From Platerodrilus igneus (Eukaryota; Arthropoda; Insecta; Coleoptera; Lycidae), in contig JARFIW010001082.1 in the NCBI GenBank assembly GCA_036346225.1, positions 6,386,001-6,450,000 on the forward strand: a stretch of 64,000 bases of DNA, in the 5' to 3' direction. Numbering within the stretch: the first letter of the stretch is position 1; each line of letters begins with the position of its first letter. Of this stretch, positions 46,405 to 58,965 are shown in pieces. Position numbers and translations under genes: made by a program. The notes under the pieces are model-generated. The model was not told the DNA's origin, made no database searches, and was given only the letters and a program-made list of their open reading frames with translations.

Positions 46405-48040
46405 TGTAGTATCATAGTTAGTAGCAAAATGCACTGCCTAAAGATGGTAGTAGTGTGCAGTAGAGAGGGGGGAAAGCAAGCCTTCAGCAAAGACGAGGGT
46501 CGTTAAATAGTTAGTACGTAGGAGTATGTAAAAGTATATGCATAGGAAAGTACATGTAACATTATATATATTAGATGTATGGATAATAAACAAAGTATAA
46601 CATGGTGCTGTGACAAAACCAACCACAGTAAATAAATCCAGTAGTAAGCAATTAATTTTGAACAATTTATAAAGAAATGGCGAATAATATACTACCACGG
46701 CTGGAATTAAACAATGGTTAAGCAGAAGTACAATGGGCACAATGGAGCAGTTTCAACATATATATCTATTAGCGAGGGAAGCAAACAAAAAGGGTGAGAA
46801 AATTCAAATTGCGCAACTCGCGCTATGCTGGACGTGAAATACAGAACATTTACGCTAAGTTCAAGTTCAAAGACAATGAGAGGGACAAATTAGAGGCAGT
46901 AATAGAAAAATTCAATAATCACTTTTCACCCAAAAAGGAATGATAGAAGCTTTTTACGGCCAAACATTCAAGCGAAATGGCGACAGAACAATTTATCACT
47001 AATCTAATGCGACAAGTTGCAAATTAAATAAATTAAATGATCTCATAAAACTTATGCAATCTGCGGCACAAATAATCAAAAAATAAGACATCGTCTACTC
47101 CAAGATGCGCAGATTTAGAAAAACTATCCAGATATGTTCGATAATAGAACAATCAAAATCCCAGGCTGCAAGAATGGAAAAATACGCCTCAAATAATTAG
47201 GTAAATTCTTAAATTGACAGGATTACACCGAAACCCAGTTTCGTGGGGGGTCAGCAGACTGGCACAAGTAAACAGCAGTCAAGCCAACAACGTCGATTCA
47301 CCTGAGACAAAGGAAGCTTCAGGACGAGCTAGATCACAATCTCAAGGTAGAAGGTGGCAAATTAATAATTGTACGCGATGTGGTTTTAACCACGCAATTA
47401 ATAAATGTCTTACATATAGGTTTGCGGAAAATGTAAAAGTACAATCATTTTGCAACTGTATGTAGAAATCAGGGACAAATTAGTAGTTTAACTTCCTAGA
47501 AAAATGAACAGGAAAATGTTGTATACATAGGAACCCTTAACAATAGTGCAGGAAATTGCAGTTCTAATTATTATCTTATAAAGGATAAAACTTGGTGGGT
47601 AGACTTAAAAATAGATAATTAAAATGTCATTCAAAATAGGCACAGGTGCGATGATAATACTATGCCTATAAAACACTTCATTCAATTAAAAATTCCTTTT
47701 GAACAATTAATTGAGGTAAAAACCACACTGAAATCATGCATTGGCAACAAACTGCCACGTTTAGGCGAATGTAAATATAATAAGAATAATTTTATTACAT
47801 TTTTTGTAGTCAACGATGTAACTGAACCGATATTAGGGTTAGCAACTTCATTAAATCGAAATGAACAAGTATCATAGTTAGTAGTAAGATGCACTGCCTT
47901 AAGATGGTAGTAGCATAGTAGAGAGGGAAGAAAGTGAACTTTCAGCAAAGTTAAATCGTTAGTACGTAAGAGTAGAAGCATAAGCAAGTACATGTAACGC
48001 TATGTGTATTAGACCTACAGATAAGAAACGAAGTAAAACA
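46405..48040 (+). mobile_element. Compact Ty3/gypsy-type element, gag and protease only (right-arm copy)
   Basis: LTR-like repeats 46405-46602 (TGTAGTATCATAGTTAG to GTATAACA) and 47867-48040 (ending AGTAAAACA). After the first LTR, TGGTGCTGTGAC may be a primer-binding site. Coding remains on the plus strand: a gag part around 46860-47030; a 83-codon frame (47214-47465) with the knuckle CTRCGFNHAINKC; and a protease-like frame (47662-47877) with KHFIQLKIPFEQL, GECKYNKNNFITFFVVNDV and PILGLATS. About 1.64 kb with no RT or integrase, so it is an internally deleted or non-autonomous form. Confidence 0.78.
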
Positions 48041-48165
48041 ATCATCCTCTAAAGTTGTAACATGTTGCAAAATAAATTAGTGAAATAACGTATTCGAGCA
48101 ATAAAACGTAATAACCAAATTCACTAGCTGCTACTAAAATCGGCTTACTTTTTCAAACATAGGGG

Positions 48166-48861
48166 TGGATCACAAAATACCATGATACTGTTTGGTCACT
48201 TGTATAGGGGTTTTTGACCTCGTATACTGAAATTTGTTGTAATCAACTATTATGTTCATACCATAATCCATTTTAAGTTGTTAATCTATAGGAACACTGT
48301 GGCACGATTTAAATAAAATTAATAACTTAACACAAAATATTTAATTACTACGATTTCAACCACTATGTGGTCATCATCAGTGAAAAAAATTAGCTGTATA
48401 ATTTACTATATTGTTGCTTTAAACACTATCGAGGATATTCTCCTCACCCGCAGGCTGGTGTTCTCAACAACAAACAAGTGAATTGTCATAGTGTTTAAAG
48501 CAACAATATAGTAAATTATACAGCTAATTTTTTTTTTCCTACTGATGACCACATAGTGGTCGAAATACGTATCTAGTAATTTAAATATTTTTGTGGTTAA
48601 GGGTTTTTATTTAATTTTATTTCCATTTTAAGTTGATTGTACTTTTTCACTAAAATAGCTCGTAACTGGAACACGTTAAAGGTTTCGCATTTCTCTTGTT
48701 TAATTTTGTTACTTGTGTCGAGACAATTGTAATTGTATTAGGTTTTAGATATTTTGTGTATTTTAGTGATTTACATGAAGATGGTGATCATTTTGAATAC
48801 TTGTTAAATAAATTCATGTGCATGATGTGATTTAGAATAACACTAGTAAAAGTGAGTTATT
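48166..48861. mobile_element. Right-arm-only insertion, type unknown
   Basis: The left arm (34740) runs directly from AACATAAGGG into TTCTTAGAAACG (complement), but the right arm has about 696 bp between these words. Excluding the nested hairpin it is about 340 bp of AT-rich sequence with no recognised ends. It is therefore younger than the duplication, or was deleted from the left arm. Confidence 0.7.
48281..48622. mobile_element. Hairpin element with 13-bp target duplication
   Basis: 342 bp flanked by CCATTTTAAGTTG at 48268-48280 and 48623-48635. Two arms of about 110 bp (48321-48429 and 48487-48608) are inverted copies with a 57-bp loop, sharing CCACTATGTGGTCATCA and TTAGCTGTATAATTTACTAT. 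The outer sequence (GTGGTTAAGGGTTTTTATTT) resembles the terminal stretch of the Penelope-like copies at 32.9 and 49.4 kb, so it may be a terminal-repeat pair of such an element (inference). Confidence 0.85.
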
Positions 48862-49409
48862 TCTTAGAAACGTAACAAAGCCACAATCCTAAAGCTTTTA
48901 CTTAAGTTGAACGAGCATGTAAAAATTGGTCCAAAATGCCTTATAGGTTGTTTGTTTAGCCAATCAATTTCTATCTCTCCTCAATTTAATGACAAATCTA
49001 ATGCCAGATCATATACAAATATTAGTTTTTTTCTATATCTTCATTAGGATAATGCTTTTCCCTATAGTGGTATTATAAACATCAAACAGATTCTGCTAAA
49101 ACTTTTATAAGATCAGCTAGTAATATACAATTTCAGGAATTACTTTTATTCAATAAGTATTTCTACAGAGCAAATAAAAATACAGTAAGTATAGAAAATC
49201 CTATTATTATCTGAAGATTGAACAAGCCGGTCTTACTTCAATAGTTTCTGAAACAAAATATAAGTATAAAAATGTTTGTTTATATAATAATTTAAAATAC
49301 AATTCAAACTTATCATTTATTACAAAATATTTTATTACTCAAGAATTTGTATGGTTGTGTATTATCCAACATTATTAACAATATCTATCAAACAATAAAG
49401 AAATAAAAT

Positions 49410-51960
49410 TAAAACACAAAACCCTTAATCACAAAATTATTTAAAAACATATATTTCAACGTCTAATGGTCACCATCAATAAAAAAAAATACTAATCAAA
49501 AAAGAGCCCTTCTGAGAATATTGTCCTCATCACCTGGGTTATTTATCTTTACAATGCAATTCCTCCTTACTGAAGAGTTTACTAACCTGCATGATGAGAA
49601 GAATAAACTTGTGCTGAAAGCAACACTAGTAAATTGTCTTTGTAAACACCATTTTGTTCTAAACATAAGTAAAGTCTATTTTCAATTTTTTACACACTTT
49701 TTGAAATATTTCGGGAGTAATGTTTCTACAAACTTTGATAATTCATTTTTGTAATTCTTCAGTGGTTTCTGGAAGTCTTATAAAACATTTTATATGTTAC
49801 CAAAGTAAAAAAATCGTATGGTGTTAGGTGGGGCAAACTAGGAGGCCACTTAACAGGTCCATTTCTCCAAGTCCACATATTTTAATAATTTTCATCTAAC
49901 ATTAAATGCAAAATGTGGGGTGCATCATCTTGCTAAAAATATAGAAGATCTTCTAGAAAGAAGAGTTTCCTATTTTGAGTGTGCTGTTCTTCTAATCCAT
50001 GCACAATAAAATATTCAATAGATGTTTGTAGCACATTAAAGTAAGCGTCTCCGGTCAAATTTCCATCTATAAATAACGAACCAATAATTTTATTTTCCAT
50101 ATGCTCGCCCATACGTTAAGTTTCACAGGATATTGTGTGTGATCTCTAAAAATATGGGTATCCGCATCATTCTAATATCTACAATTTTGTTTATTTATAT
50201 TTCTACTTTGAAAAAAAGAACATTCCACATTGAAATAGGTATTCATAATTAAGCACGGTTAACGAATAATCATATTAACCAGTCTTGCAAAACTGCACTC
50301 TTCTCTAAGGATCATCACCACCAAGTTCCCTAGGAATTTTCATCTTTGTACGGATGAAATTTGTGAAGTCTCTCACGAACTCTTGTAACACTTCTGTAGC
50401 ATATGCACCTTGTCTTGTTAACCACGTGGGATTTATTCACCAAACAACACAAAAAAGTACTATATAATAGTGCAGGAAATGAGATTTGAGAGTATTTTTA
50501 AAATATAAAGACATCAGATTACAGTGTAAAACCATATTTAAAGTTTCATGAGGTGAGATTTTAATTTACTTATATATCCCTTACAAAGGGATCCTGCGTT
50601 TGCTACACAAAAAAAGGTGAACGAGCATCTTAAGGTACTGTATAAAAAAGGGATGTTGAATGGTATGAGACGGATCAACTCTGTATTTGCAATTTGACCC
50701 CTGGTAAATATTATAGTTTACATAAAATACACAAACCAGTCCTCGCCTTAAGACCTATCATCTCTACGGTGAATACATCAACCTATGGTATTGCTTCTTT
50801 CTTGGCTAACATTCTTCAACTGGCTTTCCCTCTTGAGGGATAGAACGTAAAAGACAGCTTCTCGTTTGTACGAAAATTCAAGAATTTTCACCTTCCCAAT
50901 GATCATATTCTAATTTCACCGGATATAGCTTCTTTGTTCACTAATATTGCTTTACCTTTAGTCATCAATATTATCAAAGAAAACTGGAATAAAATTAAAC
51001 CTTTTGTAAGCTGTCGGAAGATTTGTTTTTTGGCTACTGTTAATCTGGTATTTTGTTTTTCAAGATAAATTCTATCTACGACTATTTGGAACTCCAATGG
51101 GGTCACAGTTGTCACCTATAATCGCTCAAATTATCATGGATAACCTATTTTTCATCGTTTTACCTAGACTATCTTATGAGATGTCATTTCTAGTCAAGTA
51201 TATCGATGACATCATTTGCTCATTGCCACGCCAATATGTTGACCAAACTGTCACAACATTTAATGACTTTAATGAACACCTTACGTTTACTTATGAAATG
51301 GAAGTTGATGCCAAATTGCCTTTTCTTGACGTTCTTGTCATCAGCGCTCAGACAATCATCTAATTTTTGATTGGTACACTAAACCAACTAATTCCGGTAG
51401 GTAACTGAACTTTCAATTCAATTACTCTACACAACACAAAGTCTACACTGTAAAAGTCCTTCGTTATCGCATTGAGCATATATCAGATCCTCAGTTTATT
51501 GGGGGAAACAATAAAATATTTGTAGACACACTTTATTAAATAATGGTTATCCAAAAGAAATGTTAAACAAGTCAATTTACAACAAAGTCTGTACACTACT
51601 AAAACTTGACGTGACAAAAAAAATCTTGTTATATACAAACGTTATCTCTGTTGTTGGCAATATTGCTTAAACAACCTAAGGTAGCTAATGTCATGAACAT
51701 AACAATTCCATCCAAAGTTTATTCCCAAAGTTAAAGAATCGTATTCCAAAATTATTAACGATTTACATCGTCTACAAGAGCACATGTAGCTGCAATAATA
51801 GTTACATTGGGCAGACGAGTCAGTGGTTAAAAAATCATTTAATCAGAGTAAGTTATCATCGTCTTAATGTGTATTTTTACTGATGAGGTTTCTTTCTATT
51901 TTAGTTTTTGATAATGGTAGGAAAAACTACCACAGTGTCAAGTTTTGATTAAAACTTTTT
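49410..51960 (+). mobile_element. Penelope-like retroelement remnant (right-arm copy)
   Basis: Plus-strand mirror of 29880-32910: terminal-like stretch at 49410-49490; RT motifs MGSQLSPIIAQIIMDNLF (51097-51150), VKYIDDIICSLP (51193-51228, Ile in place of Val in the YxDD box) and AKLPFLDVL (51310-51340); then the endonuclease remnant with CSCNNSYIGQTSQWLK (about 51782-51830). Interrupted by the Tc1-like remnant at about 49685-50440. All frames are broken. Confidence 0.85.
49685..50440 (-). pseudogene. Tc1/mariner-superfamily transposase remnant (right-arm copy)
   Basis: Reverse-complement partner of 31880-32650 with the same motif order; the third-residue region around TTAGGTGGGGCAAACTAGGAGGCC lies at about 49820-49855. 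Multiple stops. Confidence 0.75.
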
Positions 51961-52800
51961 AGTTAATTGTTAATTATTGCACTATATCCCAAATTCATGG
52001 TAAAGATATCTATATCTAAGCATGTATTAAGAGTTTTTACATAATCTATAGACTACAAATAGATTTAGATCGATACCTCTATCAGGAGAATGTCTGTATC
52101 TTTTATAGTAGCAATATTTCTGAAATTTATGCTGAACTTCTTCCAACAAATTTGCCAAGCACTTAGTCTGATCAGGAGACTACAATAATAGTTTCCAAAG
52201 ACATATTCTTAGATTTACATAATATAAATCCTAGTATTTTATATGCCTGGTTTGTAATAGTCCTTAGTGTGCATCATACCAAAGGTTATGTGTAAGAGTT
52301 ATAACCAAGATTTATTATCGGATTAACGCGATGTAGCACAACACTATTTAGATAATAATTATATGCTGTTATTTTTCTTATTACCAAATGCGGTTGATTA
52401 CAATATATTTGTTCCCATTGAAGTATAAATCAAGCATTTTGCTTCATTTAGCTATCTTATCAATATCTCATTGCATGTTTATAGTCATTATAGTTGTTAA
52501 TTTGCATATATAATTTACAGTCATCTGCATACAAAAGGTTCATAGAATGTTCAGGAATTGATGGTAAACGATTAATTGCCAAGTGAAATAATAAAAGCCC
52601 AAGCACAGAACCATGTGGCACTCCTGATGGCCAATACTGATAGTTTATTACGTCTTCTATTAAAAACAGTTATTGAAGTTCCAGATACATTATATTCTTT
52701 TAGCCTCGTTGAAACTTAGGAAAGGAGTTTAAACCAATTTTTTTTTTAAAAAGAACTTTCAATAGAACATAGTTGTACGTCGGTTGAAAATAAAGTAGTC
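51960..52800 (-). pseudogene. Jockey-like LINE RT remnant (right-arm copy and beyond)
   Basis: The minus strand reads GVPHGSVLGLLLFHLAINRL (about 52560-52620), then the catalytic MNLLYADDCKLYMQIN (about 52500-52550), and continues without a break across 52475 into the part shared with 29120-29880 (ILGFILCKSKNMSLET near 52190-52240). It proves that the duplication boundary at 52475 falls inside a pre-existing LINE. Confidence 0.78.
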
Positions 52801-52851
52801 ATTCCCATGTCCAAGTCATCAGATCTTGGAAATGTTTCATGAACACATTTG

Positions 52852-53115
52852 ATTTTTCCAATACTTCACCCAAAGGTACTATATTGGTCAGGAAGTGAGT
52901 TTTTAGCAGAAAATTTTGAATTTTGCCCAACAAGGTAGGGATCTTTAATGTACGTGACAGTACTCACGTATGGCACCTACATTATACCTCTTTTACAAAC
53001 TAGGCCATGCACCTCATCCGAACGAAGGATTTTGTGAAAATGTTCGCCTAACATTTTCAAGCGGTCAGAGTCTGTAATCGAATCCAGGACCTTAGGCTTA
53101 ATAGCCGTATGCAAA
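52852..53115 (-). mobile_element. tRNA-type SINE, diverged copy
   Basis: Complement of the SINE: CCAATACTTCACCCAAAGGTAC at the left, AAGGTAGGGATCTTTAATG in the body, and a head region with GTAATCGAATCCAGGACC (complement of a decayed B box). More diverged than the other copies. Confidence 0.78.
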
Positions 53116-55160
53116 CTAACCTAAGTCAAGAGCAGCCAATGTTTCATGAACAACATACCAGCATTGTTCATACTAAAATGTTAATCCGTTTTACTGTTGG
53201 TGACCTAATATGAGCAAAGATATTAACAGTTCATTTTGAATTGTGAGATTTGTTTGCAAACTCAAGATGTTGTGTCAGTGAATCATGTCTCATAACTGCC
53301 AGTGCCAATGAACTATACAGTGCACGTTGACTTTAAATATTTAATTATATATTTTTGCTATTAGTCGATAGTAAATCAAAATGGATGGTCTTAAATTAAT
53401 CTCTAAGAGTGTTTTCACACCATGCAGTTGCAACGTGGTTTACCACTGCTGTACCATGTGCACAAGTTTTACCTTACTTTAAATGAGATGCTTTCAGATT
53501 AGTGCGCCACGGAAAAACTACCGGTGTGGCTTGCAGAGTCCACAGACACAGTGCGACTGGCGGTCAGAAACCGCAAGGAATTTGAACGCCAATACAAGTA
53601 AATGGATGCTTTCACACTGGTCGCTATGCGGAGACGGATTTAGTCAAACGAGGTTGATAGGTGTACTTAATGATTAGCAGCGTAAAAGATGTCGAAGAAG
53701 GGATACAATTATGAAATAATTGACCTGATAGAATTTTACTAACAGATGCACTCGATATTTTCAATGCTTAATTTCCTGTTTTTCCTTCTATAGTGCATTA
53801 ATGTTAAAATAATTACATTTCACTTCCTTATGAATAAACTCACTACTACCTACACAATCTGACAACGTTGAACTACAAGCACGAACGATATTTTTAAATG
53901 TGAAAGCAACATAAGGTTTTTAGGACGATTTATCGCATGCGGTAAACTGTGCCATAACCACATGATGAGAAAATACTCTTAGGGTACTACAGCAAAATGC
54001 ACAATGTAATGTTTGAAAGATGCGTCCTTGAGCTTCCATATGTACTTGTTTCCATAATGGTCTGCCTTATAATTCAAACGAATTTGATACGTTTATTATT
54101 GATAATGGTATAAAGCCTTTAAAGACTCCACACACCAACCTGCTACCGGTGCACGACAAGTTCACGTAGTTAAAAAAAATTTAATTTGAATGTTACAGGT
54201 ATCTATTAATAAGGTAGTAACTGAAAGTTGTATTTTAGTCAAATTACAAATTTTTTGTTTCTACTTAGAAATACACCATCAGTGACAGGAATTTCACTTA
54301 CCGAAGAAATATTCAAAATTAGACTGGGGACAAGATACAATTTGCTTAAACCAGATCAATTTTTGCATTTAAATCTAAACTAAAAACAAGAAAATTAAAA
54401 TGCGAGATAAAGGAAAGGTAATGAAAGTCCTTGGCTACTCTAAACATTTACTTATGAGCAATAATGAAGTGGATTATTTAATGCTGATTGTATGCATATA
54501 AACCGCTGTATGCAGCTTTAAACGCAAGTAGATGTGATACGCTAAAAGTATCATTTCTGTCAGCAGCAGAACGTAGTATCTCTAACACAAGCTGTATTGA
54601 TGATGCAGAATCATACCCAGTCACAAGTCAATAATAGCTGTATTTGTGTATAGCCCGTGGCAAGGGGCCAAAGTGGAAGTGCTGTGATTCCGAAGCCCAA
54701 TACTATTGTAATAAAATTAAATAGATGTATAGTTTCATGTAGTTTTGTACTTATGTAATTAACTTTAATAAATGAAAATAAACTCCATTTGCTAGAATGC
54801 ATACTAATAGTAAGTTTCAAAACTTGAGTTTTACTATAATCGGTTCCACGAGAGAATAAAGTAAAGGACAGGTAATACCGAGAACCATTTACACTGCTAG
54901 AATATCACGAGTGGGAAATTCAAAATAGTTACTGGTAGCTATAGCTATAGATAAAACACATACAATATTATGCCTTTTTAAGAAAGTTTCCACTACATTT
55001 ATAGCAAATGATTAAATGGCATAAGACCAGGTCTATGTATAGAATCATGATGCATGTGATTAAACTTTATAGTAAAATATCGAAAAATATGTAGGTATTA
55101 CTGTTACTGTATAAGCAGAGTTCTTACATCATAATTTGAATGTTATGTTATGTGTAGCAA
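53116..55160. other. Non-coding stretch with a GC-richer patch
   Basis: Mostly AT-rich. 53420-53690 is more GC-rich (for example TGCGCCACGGAAAAACTACC and TTTCACACTGGTCGCTATGC) and looks like debris of a DNA transposon, but no ends or transposase motif could be shown. The 64-codon frame there is unsupported. Confidence 0.4.
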
Positions 55161-55560
55161 CATATTTTTACATTAGCCCACATTAATTCTATAGGATTTA
55201 AATTGCAATGGTGGCGGGGTAATCGCAGTTCTATTCATCCGTTATTTTTCACCAATTCAGCAGTAGCGTATGTTGTAAGATGCAAAATGCAGTACAATAT
55301 CACCAATTCCAATTACTGAAGCTTTAGATAATGATCTCAGTTCTAATTTCTTCATTTACAAGCCGATGCATAATATCTATCCTTATCGAGCATTGTGTAG
55401 GGATTTTCTCAGACTTGACACGATGATATGAAGTTATCCATTATTATCCATACATTGATTTGACCAATGCCAAGTTTTATAGCAGCCTGCTTTATAGTTG
55501 CGGTTTTACTAATTGCTTTGACATGTTACACTGCAAGCGTAAAAAAAAATCGTGGTAGAT
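55160..55560 (-). pseudogene. DDE transposase fragment (same broad type as 7.8 kb)
   Basis: The minus strand shows a catalytic region IIMDNFISS-like (about 55440) and, further on, ATAELVKNNG, a stop, then IELRLPRHHCNLNPIELMWA (about 55180-55240), matching the RLPPYHxELNPIExIWA region of the transposase at 7764-9125. An N-terminal-like AAIKLGI lies near 55475-55495. Heavily decayed and internally shortened. Confidence 0.7.
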
Positions 55561-58070
55561 TTTTTATAGAGTTTTACTAAACCTATCGAGAATTGTTATA
55601 TAATTGTAACAAGCCCAGGGTAAGGTTGGATGACAAGCAGCTTTTAGAAAAAGAAAACTCTTAAGACTTTTAGCTAACTGAGTTTTTGACCCACGGTCGC
55701 ATGAGATTGGGCCAGTGGGTTTATTAAAGTTGGAAAAAACAAGATAACGGACGCCACCTAAATTTTTTATAAAGCAACTGACTAAATCAATTTGCTTAAA
55801 GGAAAAATTTGGAAACCTAAATGTTCTCTAACCTCTTTAGGAATTAAGTTTGAATACCACCTATACGTTACTTACTTCTTTACTGCACTAACAAAGTTCT
55901 AGGATGGCCCTGAAACATAATTACAAGTAACAAAGATATCATTTATCTAATAATTCTGTATCTACACAAAGTCCTTCTTTTTGTTTCAAATGGTTATCAT
56001 TGAATCGTTATATACATTTATGGCGAATGAATACCTTCAACGGCCATAATAAAATCTTTGAGAGAAGTTAAATATTTATGACATAATGAGCTGAAGTCAA
56101 ACATTAATTCTATATTCTCATTTAAACAATTATGTACATAATAAATGCAATTCAACAAAAGTTAAATTCTTACGAATATAATTACTGCATTACTCAGAAG
56201 ATGTAAAACTAAATTTTAATTTTTAATTCTACTGAATCTTAATTTGAATTCTGTATTTTATTAACAATATTTAATTTATATTTAATAGTCCGGTGTAGCG
56301 CTACGTAAGACTACATGTCATTTAAATTTCTCTACATGCAAAAATTTATTACTTAGTTAATCTTAATTTAAAATTTCATTTTTCTGAAATGAGGCCACAT
56401 AAATTGAACATCTTGAGATAAAGATTGTTGTAAACAAGATAAGCAATGACATTGAGTTTTAACTTTAAATTTTGCAAACAACAGGTACAATGATTTATCT
56501 ATACTTTTACCTTTTCTTACATAGTTTGGCAAGGAATAATTTATAAATTTGAGAACGTGATTATTGAAATAAAATCATTCTATATATCATAAATATTATA
56601 CTCTTAAAAAGGGTAAGCCTCTTTTTTACCATGTATGCTACTAAATTATTCGTAAACGGCTGGCTAAGTGCTTGCATATAACAGAGCATAAAGAAATTTA
56701 CAACCACTCAACAATTAAATACTACGTGTATGCATATATCTATATACGGAATAAATACAGCACATGCAGCAAAAATTTCAGGAAATTAAATGGCCTTACC
56801 TATCGGCGTCAACGACCTGTTAACCTCTAAGCACATGATGCACTCCAACAATTTGGCATGTGTAGGCACAGACCGGAAGTCTAATACTTTTCTAACAAAT
56901 CTGCTTACAATTTAAGTACCAAATTCCATGATGATAAATTTTATTTAAACATCAACCAAGTAGAAAATAACCATATTACTTCATTAAAATTCTTGTACAT
57001 AGTGGAAGTGCACGTTGCAAAGATCAAATTACTTATCCATGAGTTAGTTGTTTTAGACAACTTAACTAAAACTGCTTGATTTAATTCGGCGTTTACGCCA
57101 GGAAAACTTGGTTTCATGTTTCATCTCGCCTGTCTGATAACAGTGCAAGTGACCTTTCGGCTTGACAAGAAGGCAAAAAGCGACCATCTGTCACAAGTCA
57201 ACGAACAACTTGAAAATCTTAGATATCGTAACATACGAGTAAGGAACACGCGAAATGGTTTGTAATTATGTGATCAGCTGTAGTAGTAGTGTGCTTTAAA
57301 TTTTATTGGTTTACTAAATATACAAGAGTACTAGAATCCATAATGGGTAAAACGTTATTGAATAAATACTAAATTAACGGATTTGTAGCAGTAATGTCGA
57401 CAAATAATTTAGCTAGAAATTTTTACATGTTACAACACATACAAATTGTACGCCATTAACTTTTGATCACTTTTGATTCGTTTCCCTTTAAAGTTTTTGA
57501 ATCAGTGCACCCAAAATCAGCCCAAAATCATAAACATTTATTTCTTATTATTCACTCATACTTCTGTTATCATAATACGCATCGATACAATGTACACATC
57601 TATATGGTACTGGAACAGTTTGCTTTGATGTAGAAATAATACTACAGCGAAGAACAGTTTTACAACAATATGAATTCACGTAATAAAAACTTGAAGTAGT
57701 AATACAAAAAAAGAAAGAGGCGAATGTAAGTAGATTTCATGCAAACTTTACAAGCAAAATGTAGGACACAGACCAAGACATACATAACCTTAGAAATTCA
57801 CAGAATAAAAAAATATAGAAAAGAAGAAACTAGAATAGAAAAGAATTATTAGAATTGGCATTACATAATGCTTTTGAAATGTCACAAAATAAAATGTATA
57901 CAAAACTCTAACTAATTATTTTATATTGTATGTTCCGTTTCGGAATTTATCGTGTTAGGTTTTTAATTACAGTGCATATCTCCAATATAAGTTTTGGAAA
58001 ATAATGTTTCAAATAAAAGTTTGAGTATTTTATCTTAACAAATTTTACTGGTAAACTATTATTTCGGCAA
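55561..58070. other. AT-rich region, one possible exon pair
   Basis: No repeats recognised. On the minus strand 56800-56900 is open (SVPTHAKLLECIMCLEVNRS) between an acceptor-like CAG and a donor GTAAGG, and an ATG at 57117 opens MKPSFPGVNAELNQAVLVKL. The phases do not join obviously and no family is recognised, so no gene is claimed. Confidence 0.3.
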
Positions 58071-58965
58071 ATGTTTAAGTGTTGGGGGATCTTGGCAGCC
58101 ACAGGTTGCTAACCCCCTTCAATAAATCTCAGTGAAATAGGGCATAATATTCGAAAACAATATAAGGGGAACCGACCTGTATTGCTCTGTGAGAATTTCA
58201 GGGAACTATGTAGGTTAGTTTAGAAAATAAATAAGTGCAGGTACATGTCCAACCAGTTTGAGACGGGAAACCCAATGACGAAAAAATAAGCCCAGATAAA
58301 CCTGATGATTATTATAAACAACTAGTTGTTTGTTGTGAAATATCTGCAACTAATGTTGACTGTGTGAAAAGATATATTGGAAAAAATATTAAATCAGTAA
58401 ATGTTCAAGTGCTGGGGGAACTTGGCAGCCACAGGCTGCTTACCCCCCTTTGCAACCACTGAATGTCGGATAAATAGGGTATATAATTGTAAAATAATAG
58501 AAGGTGACCGAACTGCATCTAACAAGAAAGAACGGCGCCTATGATGAAAGACAACAAACATAGAACAAAAAGTTGTTAAAAGCGTATGTGTGGAGCACAG
58601 CCCAGACAGTATGCCTACGAAATACGAGCACACAGAAGAACAGTAGCGGCCTTTGAAATGCCGTGCTTCAGATGTATGAGGATGGACAGACAAAGGTAAT
58701 AACAAATAGGTTATAGAAACAGTAAAGGAACAAGGATATCTTTGGGAAAAAAGTATGAGAAATAGAAGGGCAGAATACGTCCTAAGGCATTTTTGGGCAA
58801 AGATAGGAAAAAAGAGGTGGATGTAGACCTAGATCAGATAGTGATAGATGCAGACTGTGCAAATCTCGGGGAAATCTGTAGGTTAGTTCAGAATAGGAAA
58901 CAATGATGGTACGCGTCTAACCAGTTTCAGGACTGAAGACCCAATGATGATGATGAAATTTTATC
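58070..58965 (+). repeat. LINE 3' end block with repeated units
   Basis: Third copy of the arrangement seen at 13.6 and 25.4 kb: unit words GGCAGCCACAGGTTGCTAACC (58094), GTGAGAATTTCAGGGAACTA (58190) and a second GGCAGCCACAGGCTGCTTACC (58424), then the LINE C-terminal region (GTGGAGCACAGCC, GCAGACTGTGCAAATCTCGG) and the tail GATGATGATGAAA at about 58945-58958. Confidence 0.8.

Larger units (their letters stand above)
45034..52475 (-). repeat. Right arm of large inverted segmental duplication
   Basis: Reverse-complement partner of 29120-37970. The inner edge lies within a BEL/Pao integrase that is truncated here but continuous in the left copy. The outer edge lies within a jockey-like LINE that is continuous here but truncated in the left copy. 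It lacks the mariner-type element of the left arm and has its own insertion at about 48166-48861. Confidence 0.92.

Noticed and set aside
29120..52475. Inverted repeat as an assembly artefact
   Set aside because: The arms differ by many substitutions, by a 1.3-kb transposon and by a 0.7-kb insertion with proper target duplications, which a mirrored assembly would not produce.
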